From JALYOC01 sp036675345 (GTDB lineage Bacteria; Myxococcota; Myxococcia; Myxococcales; Myxococcaceae): a stretch of 64,000 bases of DNA. The notes under the pieces are model-generated. The model was not told the origin of the DNA. It saw only the letters and a program-made list of their open reading frames with translations, and did no database searches. Numbering within the stretch: the first letter of the stretch is position 1; every line of letters starts with the position of its first letter. The stretch is taken from contig JAKFFE010000019.1 in the NCBI GenBank assembly GCA_036675345.1, forward strand, positions 434,001-498,000, written 5' to 3'. The translations under genes and the position numbers were made by a program. Shown piece by piece: positions 26,429-35,402 of the stretch.

Positions 26429-27263
26429 AGGTCACATCCTGGGCAGTAGAGGTTCTCATCCACCAGTCCATGCCCAGGACTTCCCACTGGCGTGTCATCG
26501 CAGTTATTGCAGACCTCTGTTGCGAGTGGATTGCAGGGTCCAAGCTGGCACGACGTGTTACACGTCGCCGAACTAACCTCTCCGCATTCCGCGGTGGGGC
26601 ACGCCGCTGTTCCGTCGCAGCCAGTGCAGGCGTTCCAAGTGTCGGTTGTAATGTTGCACGTCTGTGTCCCGACCACGCTGCACCCGTTGGCCGGCTGGCA
26701 AACCCGGGGAGGAATCTCGCAATCTAGTAGGCCGCAGGTGCTCGTGCAGGTCCGCGTCCCGCCGTCAGCCCCGCAGGCGGAGCAGCTTGTCGTTCCGCCG
26801 CAGTTGGTGCATGCTCCCCACACGCCAGCGGAACAGGCTTGGGTGCGCCATCGGTGGTACAGTTGTTGGGATCGCATCCACGGGTAAGACCCTCATCAAT
26901 TTGGCCGTCCGCGTCATCATCGCAGTTGTCGCACCATGTCTCACTCTCTGCCACCTTGCAGATGCCTGTGAGCCCGCAAAACCCGTTGCAGGGCCGGACA
27001 CCGGTCCGGCCACAGGCGTTCGTACATGACGCTTCACTGAGGTTGGCGATGCATTTGCACACCCAGGCGCCATGCTGATTGCATGTTCCAAAGCGCGTGC
27101 ACCCGTTGGCCCCCGTATCGCAGGTGTCGCCTTCGCAGAACTCCATGCTGGACATCCCGCCCCCGTCCAGGAGTTCGAACTCCTCGCTGGACGTTTGCGC
27201 GGGGGCTGGCCATGCCACCAAGGACAAGGCGGCGGCCAGAAGCGGGACTCGAAGAGGACTCAG
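26425..27263 (-). pseudogene. MopE-like Cys-rich secreted protein, frameshifted
   Basis: About 280 codons in two frames. The first part has a signal peptide (SPLRVPLLAAALSLVAWPAPAQ), then Cys-rich segments and the calcium/copper-binding-like motif CDNCDDDADGQIDEGLTRGCD seen in MopE-type proteins. Near the GGG at 26841-26843 the Cys pattern continues in another frame (CSAGVWGACTNCGG, then many C..C pairs to CPGCDL). One added base would restore a single protein. The start is uncertain: CTG 27263 with GGAGAAG just upstream is the best choice, since the frame lacks ATG or GTG before the signal peptide. First gene of the Rhs island. Confidence 0.62.
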
Positions 27264-27485
27264 AGCTTCTCCAGATGTTGAATCGCAAGGTGCTGAAGCA
27301 AACAGGCAATTTCTTCGAGACTCGCTTCGATGGGCGAAGTTGTTGGGAGTCGAACGTTCCCGCAGCTTCGCGCTTAAATCAAGAGCGCATAGGGATTGCA
27401 CGATTTGCGGGGTGTTGTTCCAGCCGCAGCGTCAAGACGCGGCCTCAGAATGGCGATGAGCTCCTTCCATCCTAAGCTCCCGCCC

Positions 27486-27833
27486 ATGTCTGCCGACTGT
27501 CTGTTCTGCAAGATCCGCGATGGGAAGATCCCGGCGAAGATCGTCTACCGGGACGAGAGGTGCCTGGCGTTCGAGGACATCAATCCCCAGGCGCCGACCC
27601 ATGCGCTGTTCATCCCGCTGGAGCACATCCCCTCCATCAATGAGATCACCCCGGACCACCGGGAGACGGTGGGGCACCTGTTCGTGGCCGCGGCCAAGTA
27701 CGCCAAGGAGAAGGGCCACAGCGAGCCTGGCTACCGGGTGGTGATGAACTGCAACCGCGAGGCGGGTCAGACTGTGTTCCACATCCACCTGCACCTGCTG
27801 GCAGGCCGGCCCCTGGGTTGGCCGCCGGGATAA
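27486..27833 (+). CDS. HIT-family nucleotide-binding hydrolase/transferase
   Basis: 115 residues, full length for the Hint branch. The histidine triad is HIHLHLLAG (His 99, 101, 103); the N-terminal CLFCKIRDGKIPAKIVY with its CxxC and DINPQAPTHALFIPLEHI are family hallmarks. Such enzymes cleave nucleoside phosphoramidates such as AMP-lysine. ATG 27486 gives the canonical start. It is the first gene of the high-GC backbone after the Rhs island. Confidence 0.95.
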   Translation: MSADCLFCKIRDGKIPAKIVYRDERCLAFEDINPQAPTHALFIPLEHIPSINEITPDHRETVGHLFVAAAKYAKEKGHSEPGYRVVMNCNREAGQTVFHIHLHLLAGRPLGWPPG

Positions 27834-27924
27834 GCCTGGGTTGAATCGCCGCCTCGGCCCCCGCGTCCGTCGGGGGTCCATGCGCTTCTCCCAGGCGTCC
27901 TGCTCTCGGTGGTACCTTCGGCCG

Positions 27925-28938
27925 GTGCGCCGAGTCCTGTTCTTCTTCCTCACGCTGAGCACCGCCGCCTCCGCCGCCCGCTCCCGCGACCTGATCCTGC
28001 TGGCAGTTCCCAACGACGACGCGGACCGCGGGGTGTACCGGGCCGCGGAGGGCAAGCTGCGGGACCGGGCGGACGTGGAGAACGCCAGCCACCCGTACCG
28101 CGAGCTGCACGACCCGGCCCCGCTGACCCTGGGGCAGCTGGATCACCCCATCCCCGGCTGGTGGCCCAAGGACCTGCGCTGGGACTGGGAGACTGGCGTG
28201 GCGGCCTGCAAGACGCGCGCGCCTGCTCCCTATGGCCCCCACAACAAGGAGGCCCGGGTCTGCGGCGCCAAGCTGGCCGAGGCCCTGTGGCAGCGCTACG
28301 TGGAGTCCCAGAAGGCCTCCCGGGTGGTGCAGGTGTTGATGGAGCCGCTGAACCCCACCCAGCAGGAAGTGGATGACCGCCAGCGCCTCCGGGTCCAGGC
28401 CTTCGTCCCCGGCGAGCCCGCCCAGCGCACCGCCCAGCGCAGCGAGGTGGAGTACGCGGACGTTCGCGAGGTGGCCTCGGTGCTGGCGCTGCGCGTGGCC
28501 ACCGGCGGCGGGACGGCCGAGCCGCGGGCGATGCTCCGCGCGCTGCCCACCCCCAAGCCGAAGGTGGATGAGCCCATCCCCTCCTTCCCGGGCGCCAAGG
28601 TCCCCAAGCGATGCGGGGTCACCCTCCCCGGCGCGCTGGCTGTAGAGCCGGCCGACGCACGCTTCTCCCAGATCCTGGTCGCCCACTGGGCGAACACGGT
28701 GCGCGAACTGCCCGGGACCGGCCCGTCGCTGGCCTGCACCCTGGAGAACGAGAGCGGCCCCAAGCTGTTGATGGGGCAGACGGTGTTGCTGGGCTCGGCC
28801 TCCCTCACGTGCGGGAAGGCCAAGCTGGTCTCCAAGCTGCACAAGACCACCCAGGCGATGCTGGATCAGGTGATGAGCGAGGAGATGATCGGGAAGCTGG
28901 TCAACGGCTTCTGCTCCGGGAAGCTGCCCCTGCCCTGA
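27925..28938 (+). CDS. Exported protein of unknown function (337 aa)
   Basis: Begins at GTG 27925 with a clear Sec signal (RRVLFFFLTLSTAASAA); longer starts at 27841 or 27880 would bury the signal. The mature part is charged, with segments such as PIPGWWPKDLRWDWETGVAACK and cysteines near both ends, and no domain I recognise. Probably periplasmic. It converges on the histidine kinase gene, with 11 nt between stops. Confidence 0.72.
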   Translation: MRRVLFFFLTLSTAASAARSRDLILLAVPNDDADRGVYRAAEGKLRDRADVENASHPYRELHDPAPLTLGQLDHPIPGWWPKDLRWDWETGVAACKTRAPAPYGPHNKEARVCGAKLAEALWQRYVESQKASRVVQVLMEPLNPTQQEVDDRQRLRVQAFVPGEPAQRTAQRSEVEYADVREVASVLALRVATGGGTAEPRAMLRALPTPKPKVDEPIPSFPGAKVPKRCGVTLPGALAVEPADARFSQILVAHWANTVRELPGTGPSLACTLENESGPKLLMGQTVLLGSASLTCGKAKLVSKLHKTTQAMLDQVMSEEMIGKLVNGFCSGKLPLP

Positions 28939-28949
28939 GGGGCTTTGGC

Positions 28950-30554
28950 TCAGCGCCGCTCGACTGGCAGCTCCAGGATGAACTCCGCGCCTCCGTAGCG
29001 GCTCTTGGAGACGCGGACCTTGCCGGCGTGGGCGGCAGCCACCCGGTGCACCACCGAGAGCCCCAGCCCGGTGCCGGTGGCGCGGGTGGTGAAGAAGGGT
29101 TCGAAGATCTTCTCCGCCTCCGGCTCGGTGATCCCCGGGCCCTCGTCGTGCACCGACACCCCGGCCAGGCCCTGCTGGGAGAACACCTCCACCCGGACCT
29201 CTCCTCCGCGCGGCGAAGCCTGCACCCCGTTGCGGATCAGGTTCCCCAGCGCCATCAGCAGCAGATCCGGATCGGCACGCACCGCGGCGCCTTCCGAGGA
29301 CGGCAGCAGGCTGAGGGTCACGTCCGAGCGTTCGCCGTTCAGCTCGTTGATCACCCGCTGGGCGACCTCCTGGAGATCGCAGGGGGTGGGACGCGGCTCC
29401 AGCGGACGGGCGAAGGCCAGCAGGTCTCCCACCATCCGATCCAGCCGCATCGCCTCCTCTTCGATCACCTGCACCACCTGGGCGCTGTCCCCCTTGAGGG
29501 CCTTGTCCCGGTTGAGCACCGCCACCGCGTTGATGATCGCCCCCAGTGGGTTGCGCACCTCGTGGGCCACCACCGCGCCGGCCTGGCCCAGGGTGGCCAG
29601 CCGCTCCCGCTCCAGCAGCTCCAGCTGCAGCTGCTTGAGCTCGGTCATCCGGTTCTCCGCCTCCTGGGTGTGCAGGGCGCCTTCGATGGCGCTGCCCACC
29701 AGCTGGCAGAACATCTCCACCGGCACCGCGGTGGCCGGGGTCAGCGAGGCCCCCATCACCCCCAGCACCCCGTAGGCGATGTCGCCCACGAAGATCGGCG
29801 CGTCCAGCATCGGCACCGAGGGCATGCACTCCCTCATGTAGGCCACCACCTCGGGGGGATGGATCCTGCTCACCACCTCGAACACGTCCTGGTGGAAGGT
29901 GGCCCGCCGGGTGAGCAGCGACTGCTCCAGGTAGGGCAGCACGCCCAGGGGAATGGTCACCTCGGTGAGAGGACGCCCGTACATCCGCTCCACCACCGCC
30001 ACCGGCGCGTCCCCCTGGAACATCGGCCCGTGGAGCAGCTGCGCTCCGCGGAGGAACATGAAGCTGCACTGCAGCCCGCTTTCCGCCAGCAGCCGGACCG
30101 CGCCTTCCAGGACCTGTCTCTCGGTGCGGCTGCGCAACAGCTCCGGGGCGAACTGGATCATCGCCTCCGAGAGCCGCCTGGCCTCCGCCACCCCGGGCGC
30201 GTCCAGCACGGTGATCACCCAGGACTGCTCTCCGGGCGCGGCGGTGACCCGAACCGAGGTGCGGATTGGCCCTCCAAGCGCGGCCAGCTCCACCCACAGG
30301 TCCCGGGGGAGCGGGCGGCCCTCCTCCAGCGCGTCCAGCAGCTGGCTGGAGGTGATCGACTCCTGGGGCCCGGACAGCAGCACCCGGGAGTGTCGCTCGG
30401 AGCCGATCTCGTACCCCACCATCTTGGTGCGCGGCGCGCCGATCAGCCGGACGAAGGCCTCGTTGGCGTAGACGATCCTCCTCCGGACGATGGCCATGAT
30501 CGGCACATCCAGCAGGTCGTACGCGCTGAAGTCGGGAGGGGCGGCCAAGCCCAC
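28950..30554 (-). CDS. PAS-GAF sensor histidine kinase
   Basis: About 534 residues, no membrane segments, hence a cytosolic sensor. Order: PAS domain (YDLLDVPIMAIV to about residue 110), GAF-like domain (about 140-300), HisKA with H-box VVAHEVRNPLGAIINAV, and HATPase with N-box LGNLIRNGVQAS, G1 HDEGPGI and G2 TGTGLGLSVVHR. All kinase motifs look intact. The response regulator is not in the window. The start is uncertain: GTG 30554 or TTG 30566, neither with a good ribosome-binding site; coupling to the upstream gene ending at 30574 is likely. Confidence 0.88.
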   Translation of the reverse strand: MGLAAPPDFSAYDLLDVPIMAIVRRRIVYANEAFVRLIGAPRTKMVGYEIGSERHSRVLLSGPQESITSSQLLDALEEGRPLPRDLWVELAALGGPIRTSVRVTAAPGEQSWVITVLDAPGVAEARRLSEAMIQFAPELLRSRTERQVLEGAVRLLAESGLQCSFMFLRGAQLLHGPMFQGDAPVAVVERMYGRPLTEVTIPLGVLPYLEQSLLTRRATFHQDVFEVVSRIHPPEVVAYMRECMPSVPMLDAPIFVGDIAYGVLGVMGASLTPATAVPVEMFCQLVGSAIEGALHTQEAENRMTELKQLQLELLERERLATLGQAGAVVAHEVRNPLGAIINAVAVLNRDKALKGDSAQVVQVIEEEAMRLDRMVGDLLAFARPLEPRPTPCDLQEVAQRVINELNGERSDVTLSLLPSSEGAAVRADPDLLLMALGNLIRNGVQASPRGGEVRVEVFSQQGLAGVSVHDEGPGITEPEAEKIFEPFFTTRATGTGLGLSVVHRVAAAHAGKVRVSKSRYGGAEFILELPVERR

Positions 30555-30573
30555 GGAGCATGACAAAGATTGC

Positions 30574-31368
30574 TCAGAACCGACACTTCGAGGCGACCTC
30601 GGACACCTGCCGCCGCACCACCTGCCGCGCGGTCTCCAGCGCCGCGGCGTCCTGAGGGGCATAGCCCAGGCACAACACCACCTCGTCCTCGGGGGCAGGG
30701 GTCGCACCCAGTCGGCGGTAGTCCAAGGTGCGCAGGGCTCCGTCTCCGGTCCCGTCGGGGACGAACCGGCCGAAGACCGCCGCGCCCTGCTCCCGTCCCG
30801 GGGCCCGCTCCTTGAGCGCGAACAGCGCCCCCATCGCCTCCAGACACTGCGCCCTCAGCGTCTCCGCCGGCACCTGGCGGCCCAGGGCGTTGGCGATCAA
30901 CCCCAGACATCCCCGGACGAACTCCACGTCAGTGACCACCAGCCCATACAGATACCAGTCCGGGCAAGCATCGCGGATCAGCCGCGCCTCCTCGTCGGAG
31001 AGCCACAGGAAGGAGGGGCACTCGAAGGAGGCGCAGATCCCGGCGTTGTAGACCCCGCAGTCCCGCAGGTCCTCGCCCCCGGTGACCAGCGGATGGGCCA
31101 GACACCCGACCCGGGTCTGCTCCGGATCCAGGAAGCCCAGCAGTGGACACACCCGCACCTCGGTGAACAGCGGTCCCCGCTCCTGCGCTCGCAGCTGCTC
31201 GGCTGCCTCCCGGAAGGCGGCCAGGGTCCGCGGGCCCTGGGCGGCCCGGTGGGTGCGGCGGGCCAGCGCGTCGTGCAGCGCCTCCCGACCGTGATCGGCG
31301 AAGTTGTACAGCCCGCAGCAGGCGCCGCACGACGCCCCTCCCCCGGGCTGGCAGAGACCGGTGGCCAT
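30574..31368 (-). CDS. Cysteine-cluster protein (YkgJ-like), 264 aa
   Basis: The N terminus carries a CGACCGLYNF motif resembling the CxxCC clusters of YkgJ-type proteins. Further cysteines follow at VCPLLGF, GCLAHP, RDCGVYNAGICASFECPSFLW. These probably bind zinc or an iron-sulfur cluster. It is longer than the standard 100-200-residue family members, with a C-terminal region lacking known motifs. It lies between the CLC channel gene (2 nt away) and the histidine kinase, all minus strand. Confidence 0.75.
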   Translation of the reverse strand: MATGLCQPGGGASCGACCGLYNFADHGREALHDALARRTHRAAQGPRTLAAFREAAEQLRAQERGPLFTEVRVCPLLGFLDPEQTRVGCLAHPLVTGGEDLRDCGVYNAGICASFECPSFLWLSDEEARLIRDACPDWYLYGLVVTDVEFVRGCLGLIANALGRQVPAETLRAQCLEAMGALFALKERAPGREQGAAVFGRFVPDGTGDGALRTLDYRRLGATPAPEDEVVLCLGYAPQDAAALETARQVVRRQVSEVASKCRF

Positions 31369-31370
31369 CG

Positions 31371-33431
31371 TCAGCCCTTGAGTTCGGTGGCGGAGAAGGG
31401 CCGCTCGCCCCGGCCGAGCAGCCGGGTGCGTTCGCGGTAGACGAAGCGGCGCACGATGGCGCGGCTGAGCAACGCGTAACGGGGCCCGCCCACCACCGCG
31501 ATCGCGTCCACGTCCGCCTCATCCATCCGCTCCAGCGCGGTGGCCAGGTCGTCCTCGGGGCTGACCGGGAGCATCCTCCGTCCGACGTCCGCGGCGCGCA
31601 GCACCCGGACCTGCTCCGCGTCCGCCCACACCGCCCGGAGCTGATCCACCTCCACGATCCCCACCACGCCTCCGGCGGCGGAGACCAGCGGCAGCGCGCC
31701 CTCGCCGGTGGAGAGCAGCCGGTCCGCCACCTCCCGCAGCGGCAGCTCCTCGGGGATCGGGTCCGCCTCCACCATCAGCTCGCGCACCAGGGTCTCGCGC
31801 AGCAGCTCCTCGTCGGATCGCAGCCGCTCTCCCCGCCGCTCGATCATCGCGTGGCACAGCGCGGAGGCGATGGTGCAGGTGACCATCAGCGGGAGGATGA
31901 TCGCGTAGTTCCCGGACAGCTCGTAGACCATCATCATCCCGGTCAGCGCGCCGCGGTTCAGCCCGGCCACCGCGCCGCCCATCCCCACCATCGCGTAGGC
32001 GCCGCTGGTGGCGGTGTAGCTGGGGAAGAGGTCGTGCAGCACCTCCCCGAACGCGCCCCCGGCCATCGCCCCGAACACCGTGGCGGGGAAGAAGGTCCCG
32101 CCCGATCCGCCGGAGCCGATGGTCAACGCCGTGGCCAGGATCTTCACCGCGCACGCCAGCACCAGGAAGCCCAGGGTCAGCTGCCGCTGGTGGGCCAGGT
32201 TCACGAAGTCGTGGCCGGTGCCCCAGGCGGCGGGATTGGCCAGGGCCAGCGCCCCCACCAGCAGCCCGCCCACCCCAGCCCTCACCGCCAGCGGCTTCCG
32301 CCCGATCCACCCGGAGAGCCAGCCGGTGGACTTGCCGTTGAAGAAGCGCTCGGACCGGTGCAGCAACCGGAGGAAGCCGTACGCCAGCAGGCCGCAGATC
32401 AGCCCCAGCAGCACGTAGGCCAGGATCTCCCAGCCGCTGACCATGTCGTAGCCCAGGCGCTCCAGCATTGGCGCGCTGCCCATCACTCCCCGACCCACCA
32501 TGGTGGCGGTGACCGAGGCCAGGATGATCGGCGAAAACACCTTGAGCTGGAACTCGCGGAGGATGATCTCCATCGCGAAGATCGCCCCGGCGATCGGCGC
32601 GTTGAAGGAGGCGGCGATGCCCGCGCCCGCGCCGCAGGCCATCAGGATGCTCAGTTCCTTGCGCGAGAAACCCAGGGTCTGGGCCACCTTGCCGGCGAAG
32701 GCCGCGCCTCCGTAGACGATCGGCCCTTCCCGTCCGGCCGAGCCTCCGGAGCCGATGGTGATCGAGGAGGCGATCAGCTTCATCAGCCCTCCCTCGGCGG
32801 CCACCGCCTGTTGCCGCTTCACCGCCTGCACCACCTCCGGGACCCCATGCCCGTGGGTCTCCGGGTGGTTGCGCAGCATCCGCCCCACCACCAGGCCGCC
32901 CAGCATCGGGGCCAGCAACACCACCCAGAACGGGAGGCGGCTGACCTGCACCGAGACCTCGTGGGTGACCCCGAAGGCGGAGTTCAACGAGGCCAGGAAG
33001 ACCAGCGGGTAGTAGAGGGCCAACGCGCCGGCCACCAGCAAGGCCAGGATCCGCAGCCGCTTCTTCACCTCGTCGCGCGGGCCACCCGGCCTGATCAACC
33101 GGGCGAGGGTCAACGCCCCGGCCACCAGCGGCAGCCCGACGATCGCGTACTCCGGGTGCCAGCGCGTCTGGCCCAGGGTCTCCGTCAGTCGGGAGAGGAC
33201 CTGGTCCGGGCCGTCCACCACGCGCAGCAGCTTGGGGAGGCCGAACACCAGGCCGCTGACCAGGGAGATCAGGTTGGCGAAGATCCCCGCGGCCAGTCCG
33301 GCGTACAGCCCGACCACCGCGCCCGCCACCGGGAGCACGCTGGGGCCGGGAAGACGCAACTGGTTGGTCGCCTCCAGAAAACGGAGGACGAGTCGCGCGC
33401 GCCAGACCGACCACTGGAAACCCTCGGACAT
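31371..33431 (-). CDS. CLC-family chloride channel with CBS domains
   Basis: 686 residues: CLC membrane domain (about residues 30-480) followed by a CBS pair. The selectivity loops are GHGVPEVVQ, GSGGSAGREGPIV with the gating glutamate, and GSGGSGGTFFPATVFG. In the helix-H region the sequence reads IFAMEIILREF, so the residue equivalent to the proton glutamate of E. coli ClcA appears to be Ile; this suggests a channel rather than a proton-coupled exchanger. The first loop has His where Ser (chloride) or Pro (nitrate) is usual. ATG 33431 starts the family-like region. Confidence 0.9.
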   Translation of the reverse strand: MSEGFQWSVWRARLVLRFLEATNQLRLPGPSVLPVAGAVVGLYAGLAAGIFANLISLVSGLVFGLPKLLRVVDGPDQVLSRLTETLGQTRWHPEYAIVGLPLVAGALTLARLIRPGGPRDEVKKRLRILALLVAGALALYYPLVFLASLNSAFGVTHEVSVQVSRLPFWVVLLAPMLGGLVVGRMLRNHPETHGHGVPEVVQAVKRQQAVAAEGGLMKLIASSITIGSGGSAGREGPIVYGGAAFAGKVAQTLGFSRKELSILMACGAGAGIAASFNAPIAGAIFAMEIILREFQLKVFSPIILASVTATMVGRGVMGSAPMLERLGYDMVSGWEILAYVLLGLICGLLAYGFLRLLHRSERFFNGKSTGWLSGWIGRKPLAVRAGVGGLLVGALALANPAAWGTGHDFVNLAHQRQLTLGFLVLACAVKILATALTIGSGGSGGTFFPATVFGAMAGGAFGEVLHDLFPSYTATSGAYAMVGMGGAVAGLNRGALTGMMMVYELSGNYAIILPLMVTCTIASALCHAMIERRGERLRSDEELLRETLVRELMVEADPIPEELPLREVADRLLSTGEGALPLVSAAGGVVGIVEVDQLRAVWADAEQVRVLRAADVGRRMLPVSPEDDLATALERMDEADVDAIAVVGGPRYALLSRAIVRRFVYRERTRLLGRGERPFSATELKG

Positions 33432-33571
33432 CTGCTCCACCTCTATGGCGGACCTGGTCGGTTGGACACAAACTTTCAAAGCACCGGACGACCAGGGGAG
33501 CGGGTGTCCACTCACCGGGTCGGGCAGAAAAGGTGGCCCTTCGACGCCGATTCGCGCAGCGTGGCCCGGCG

Positions 33572-34318
33572 ATGAGACACGTTGTGACCGAGCTGGGTGG
33601 GCTGCGCTGCGAGGTGCTGGACGCGACGGGGGAGGGCCGCCCGGAGCTGCTGGTGGTGCTCTGTCATGGGTATGGCGCGCCGGGAGACGATCTGGTCCCG
33701 CTGGGCGAGGAGCTGCTGTCGGTGGCGCCAGCGATCCTGGGCCGGGTCCGCTTCCTGTTTCCGCAGGCGCAGCTGGACTTGTCCGAACAGGGGATGCCCG
33801 AGGGCCGCGCCTGGTGGCACATCGACATGCAGCGGCTGATGCTGATGCAGCAGAGCCCGGCGGACGGGATCGCCCGGCTGCAGCAGGAGTCGCCCCCCGA
33901 CGCGCCCCGGTCCCGCCGGCTGCTGATGGCGCTGGTGGAGGAGGCCAGCCGACAGGCGGGGGTGCCGCTGTCCCGGGTGGTGCTGGGAGGGTTCTCGCAG
34001 GGCGCGATGCTGGCCACCGACGTGGCCCTGCGGTTGGAGGAGGCGCCCGCGGCGCTGGGGCTGTTCTCGGGCACGTTGATTCTCCGACCGGAGTGGGAGA
34101 AGCGCGCCGCGCACCGACGCGGCCTGCGGGTGTTCCAGACCCACGGCGAGCAGGACCCGATCCTGCCCTTCTCCAACGCGGTGGCGCTGCGGGAGCTGCT
34201 GGTGCAAGCAGGGCTGGAGGTGGAGTTCCTGCCCTTCCGGGGAGGTCACACCATCGCCGGGCCGGCGCTGCGAAGGTTCGCCGCGCTGATCGAGGGTTGT
34301 CTGCCCGCGGCACCCTGA
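33572..34318 (+). CDS. Phospholipase/carboxylesterase-family alpha/beta hydrolase
   Basis: 248 residues. The oxyanion region HGYGAPGDDLVPLG, nucleophile elbow GFSQGAM, acid motif THGEQDPILPFS and final histidine GGHTIAG form a complete catalytic triad of the Abhydrolase_2 family. Cytosolic esterase or thioesterase acting on small acyl esters; the substrate is unknown. ATG 33572 gives the family-like N terminus. Confidence 0.9.
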   Translation: MRHVVTELGGLRCEVLDATGEGRPELLVVLCHGYGAPGDDLVPLGEELLSVAPAILGRVRFLFPQAQLDLSEQGMPEGRAWWHIDMQRLMLMQQSPADGIARLQQESPPDAPRSRRLLMALVEEASRQAGVPLSRVVLGGFSQGAMLATDVALRLEEAPAALGLFSGTLILRPEWEKRAAHRRGLRVFQTHGEQDPILPFSNAVALRELLVQAGLEVEFLPFRGGHTIAGPALRRFAALIEGCLPAAP

Positions 34319-34439
34319 GCACGGTCCCCCGCTGTCAACGGTTGCTCGCCTGGTCTGCTGACCGGGGAGCGACCGCTCACTTCACCCCGGCCGACCGGAT
34401 CTACCTTCCTGCCCGTACGGAGTTGAGGGGGGAATACCG

Positions 34440-34760
34440 ATGAAGACTTTCCTTCAGAGGCTGTGCCTCTTCGGGTTGCTTGCGACGACGGGCTTTGTGC
34501 TCTCGAACTGCCAACGGCAGGCGGAAGAAGAGGACGCTGCTTTGGAGCGGACCGGGCCGTCGATGAGCGCAGGCGAGGGGATGAGGGGCGCGGCCGCCGA
34601 CGCCGGAGTGGTCGGTTCGGTGGACGCCGGAGTGGTCGGTTCGATCGATGCCGGAGTGGTCGGTTCGATGGACGCCGGCATGGTCGGCTCGATGGACGCG
34701 GGCATGGTCGGCTCGATGGACGCGGGAGTGGTCGGCTCGATGGACGCGGGCATGCGCTGA
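34440..34760 (+). CDS. Small lipoprotein with octapeptide repeats
   Basis: 106 residues preceded by GAGGGGG. The signal (LCLFGLLATTGFVLSNCQR) resembles a lipoprotein signal with Cys near residue 24. The C-terminal half is six tandem octapeptides of consensus DAG(V/M)VGS(M/I/V) plus a partial seventh, ending DAGMR. The repeated D-x-G looks like simple calcium-loop or surface-fibre repeats, but no family is recognised. Copy number is likely to vary between strains. Confidence 0.8.
   Translation: MKTFLQRLCLFGLLATTGFVLSNCQRQAEEEDAALERTGPSMSAGEGMRGAAADAGVVGSVDAGVVGSIDAGVVGSMDAGMVGSMDAGMVGSMDAGVVGSMDAGMR
34600..34757 (+). repeat. 24-bp tandem repeat inside the lipoprotein gene
   Basis: Six full copies and a partial seventh of a 24-bp unit (consensus begins GACGCCGGAGTGGTCGG). 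The copies fall into two types, GCCGGAGTG and GCGGGCATG, mixed along the array, a sign of past slippage or gene conversion. In frame throughout. Confidence 0.88.
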
Positions 34761-34932
34761 GCCGAGGCCAGCGTCCTGTTGCGCACAGACTGACGGATCG
34801 TGGGATCCGACCCGTCGTCTGTCGGACATCGAAGCTGTCACCTCCGCTCCACACTTCGGTGAACAGGACCGCGACCGTTTGATCGTCCGGAGCCCAGGTG
34901 GTGCCATGCGCGCCCAATCCTCGAGGACGGTC

Positions 34933-35238
34933 ATGACGCATACCGCAGGTGACGTGGAAGCAGCGTGGGAGCACCCGGTTCCAGTCAACGCCACCCTCCG
35001 GGTGGACGGGATCTTCGACGTGGGGGCGGCGCTGAAGCTCCGGGAGGCGATCGCGCTGCTGCCCCAGAGCGAGCGCGTCCTGGTCGACTTCACCCGCACC
35101 CGCGAGTGCCATGACTTCGCCCTGGCCGCCCTGGTGCACGCGCTGGCCACCATGAACCGGACCGGGGTCGTCACCCGTGGCCTCAGCCAGCACCAGCACC
35201 GGCTGCTCCGCTACCTGGGCGAGGACACCCTGGGCTGA
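34933..35238 (+). CDS. STAS-like protein
   Basis: 101 residues. Strand-helix order and the segment ERVLVDFTRTRECHDFALAALV look like the STAS fold of anti-sigma-factor antagonists, although the usual phosphorylatable Ser is not in the standard context (RTRECHDFA). The start is either ATG 34933, with GAGGA 6 nt upstream, or ATG 34906. Possible regulator by protein interaction; no partner kinase adjoins it. Confidence 0.62.
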   Translation: MTHTAGDVEAAWEHPVPVNATLRVDGIFDVGAALKLREAIALLPQSERVLVDFTRTRECHDFALAALVHALATMNRTGVVTRGLSQHQHRLLRYLGEDTLG

Positions 35239-35402
35239 AGGGCCGGTCGCTTATGTGGCCTTTCCGGCACCCCTGGCGGTGAGTCCGAGCTATCCCGTCG
35301 GCGCCCACGGCGAGTGCGCCTCGAGGACTCCCCGATCCGACACCGCGTGCGCGATGCGGAGTTCCCAGACGAGAACGAAGCGGCCGCCGGGGCTTTTAGC
35401 CC

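Noticed and set aside
27646..30561. 971-codon minus-strand frame across the histidine kinase and the exported protein
   Set aside because: Crosses a convergent gene boundary; the kinase motifs lie in another minus frame.
35370..35402. Intrinsic terminator near AGCCC/GGGCT hairpin
   Set aside because: The stem is only five base pairs and no T-run follows on either strand.
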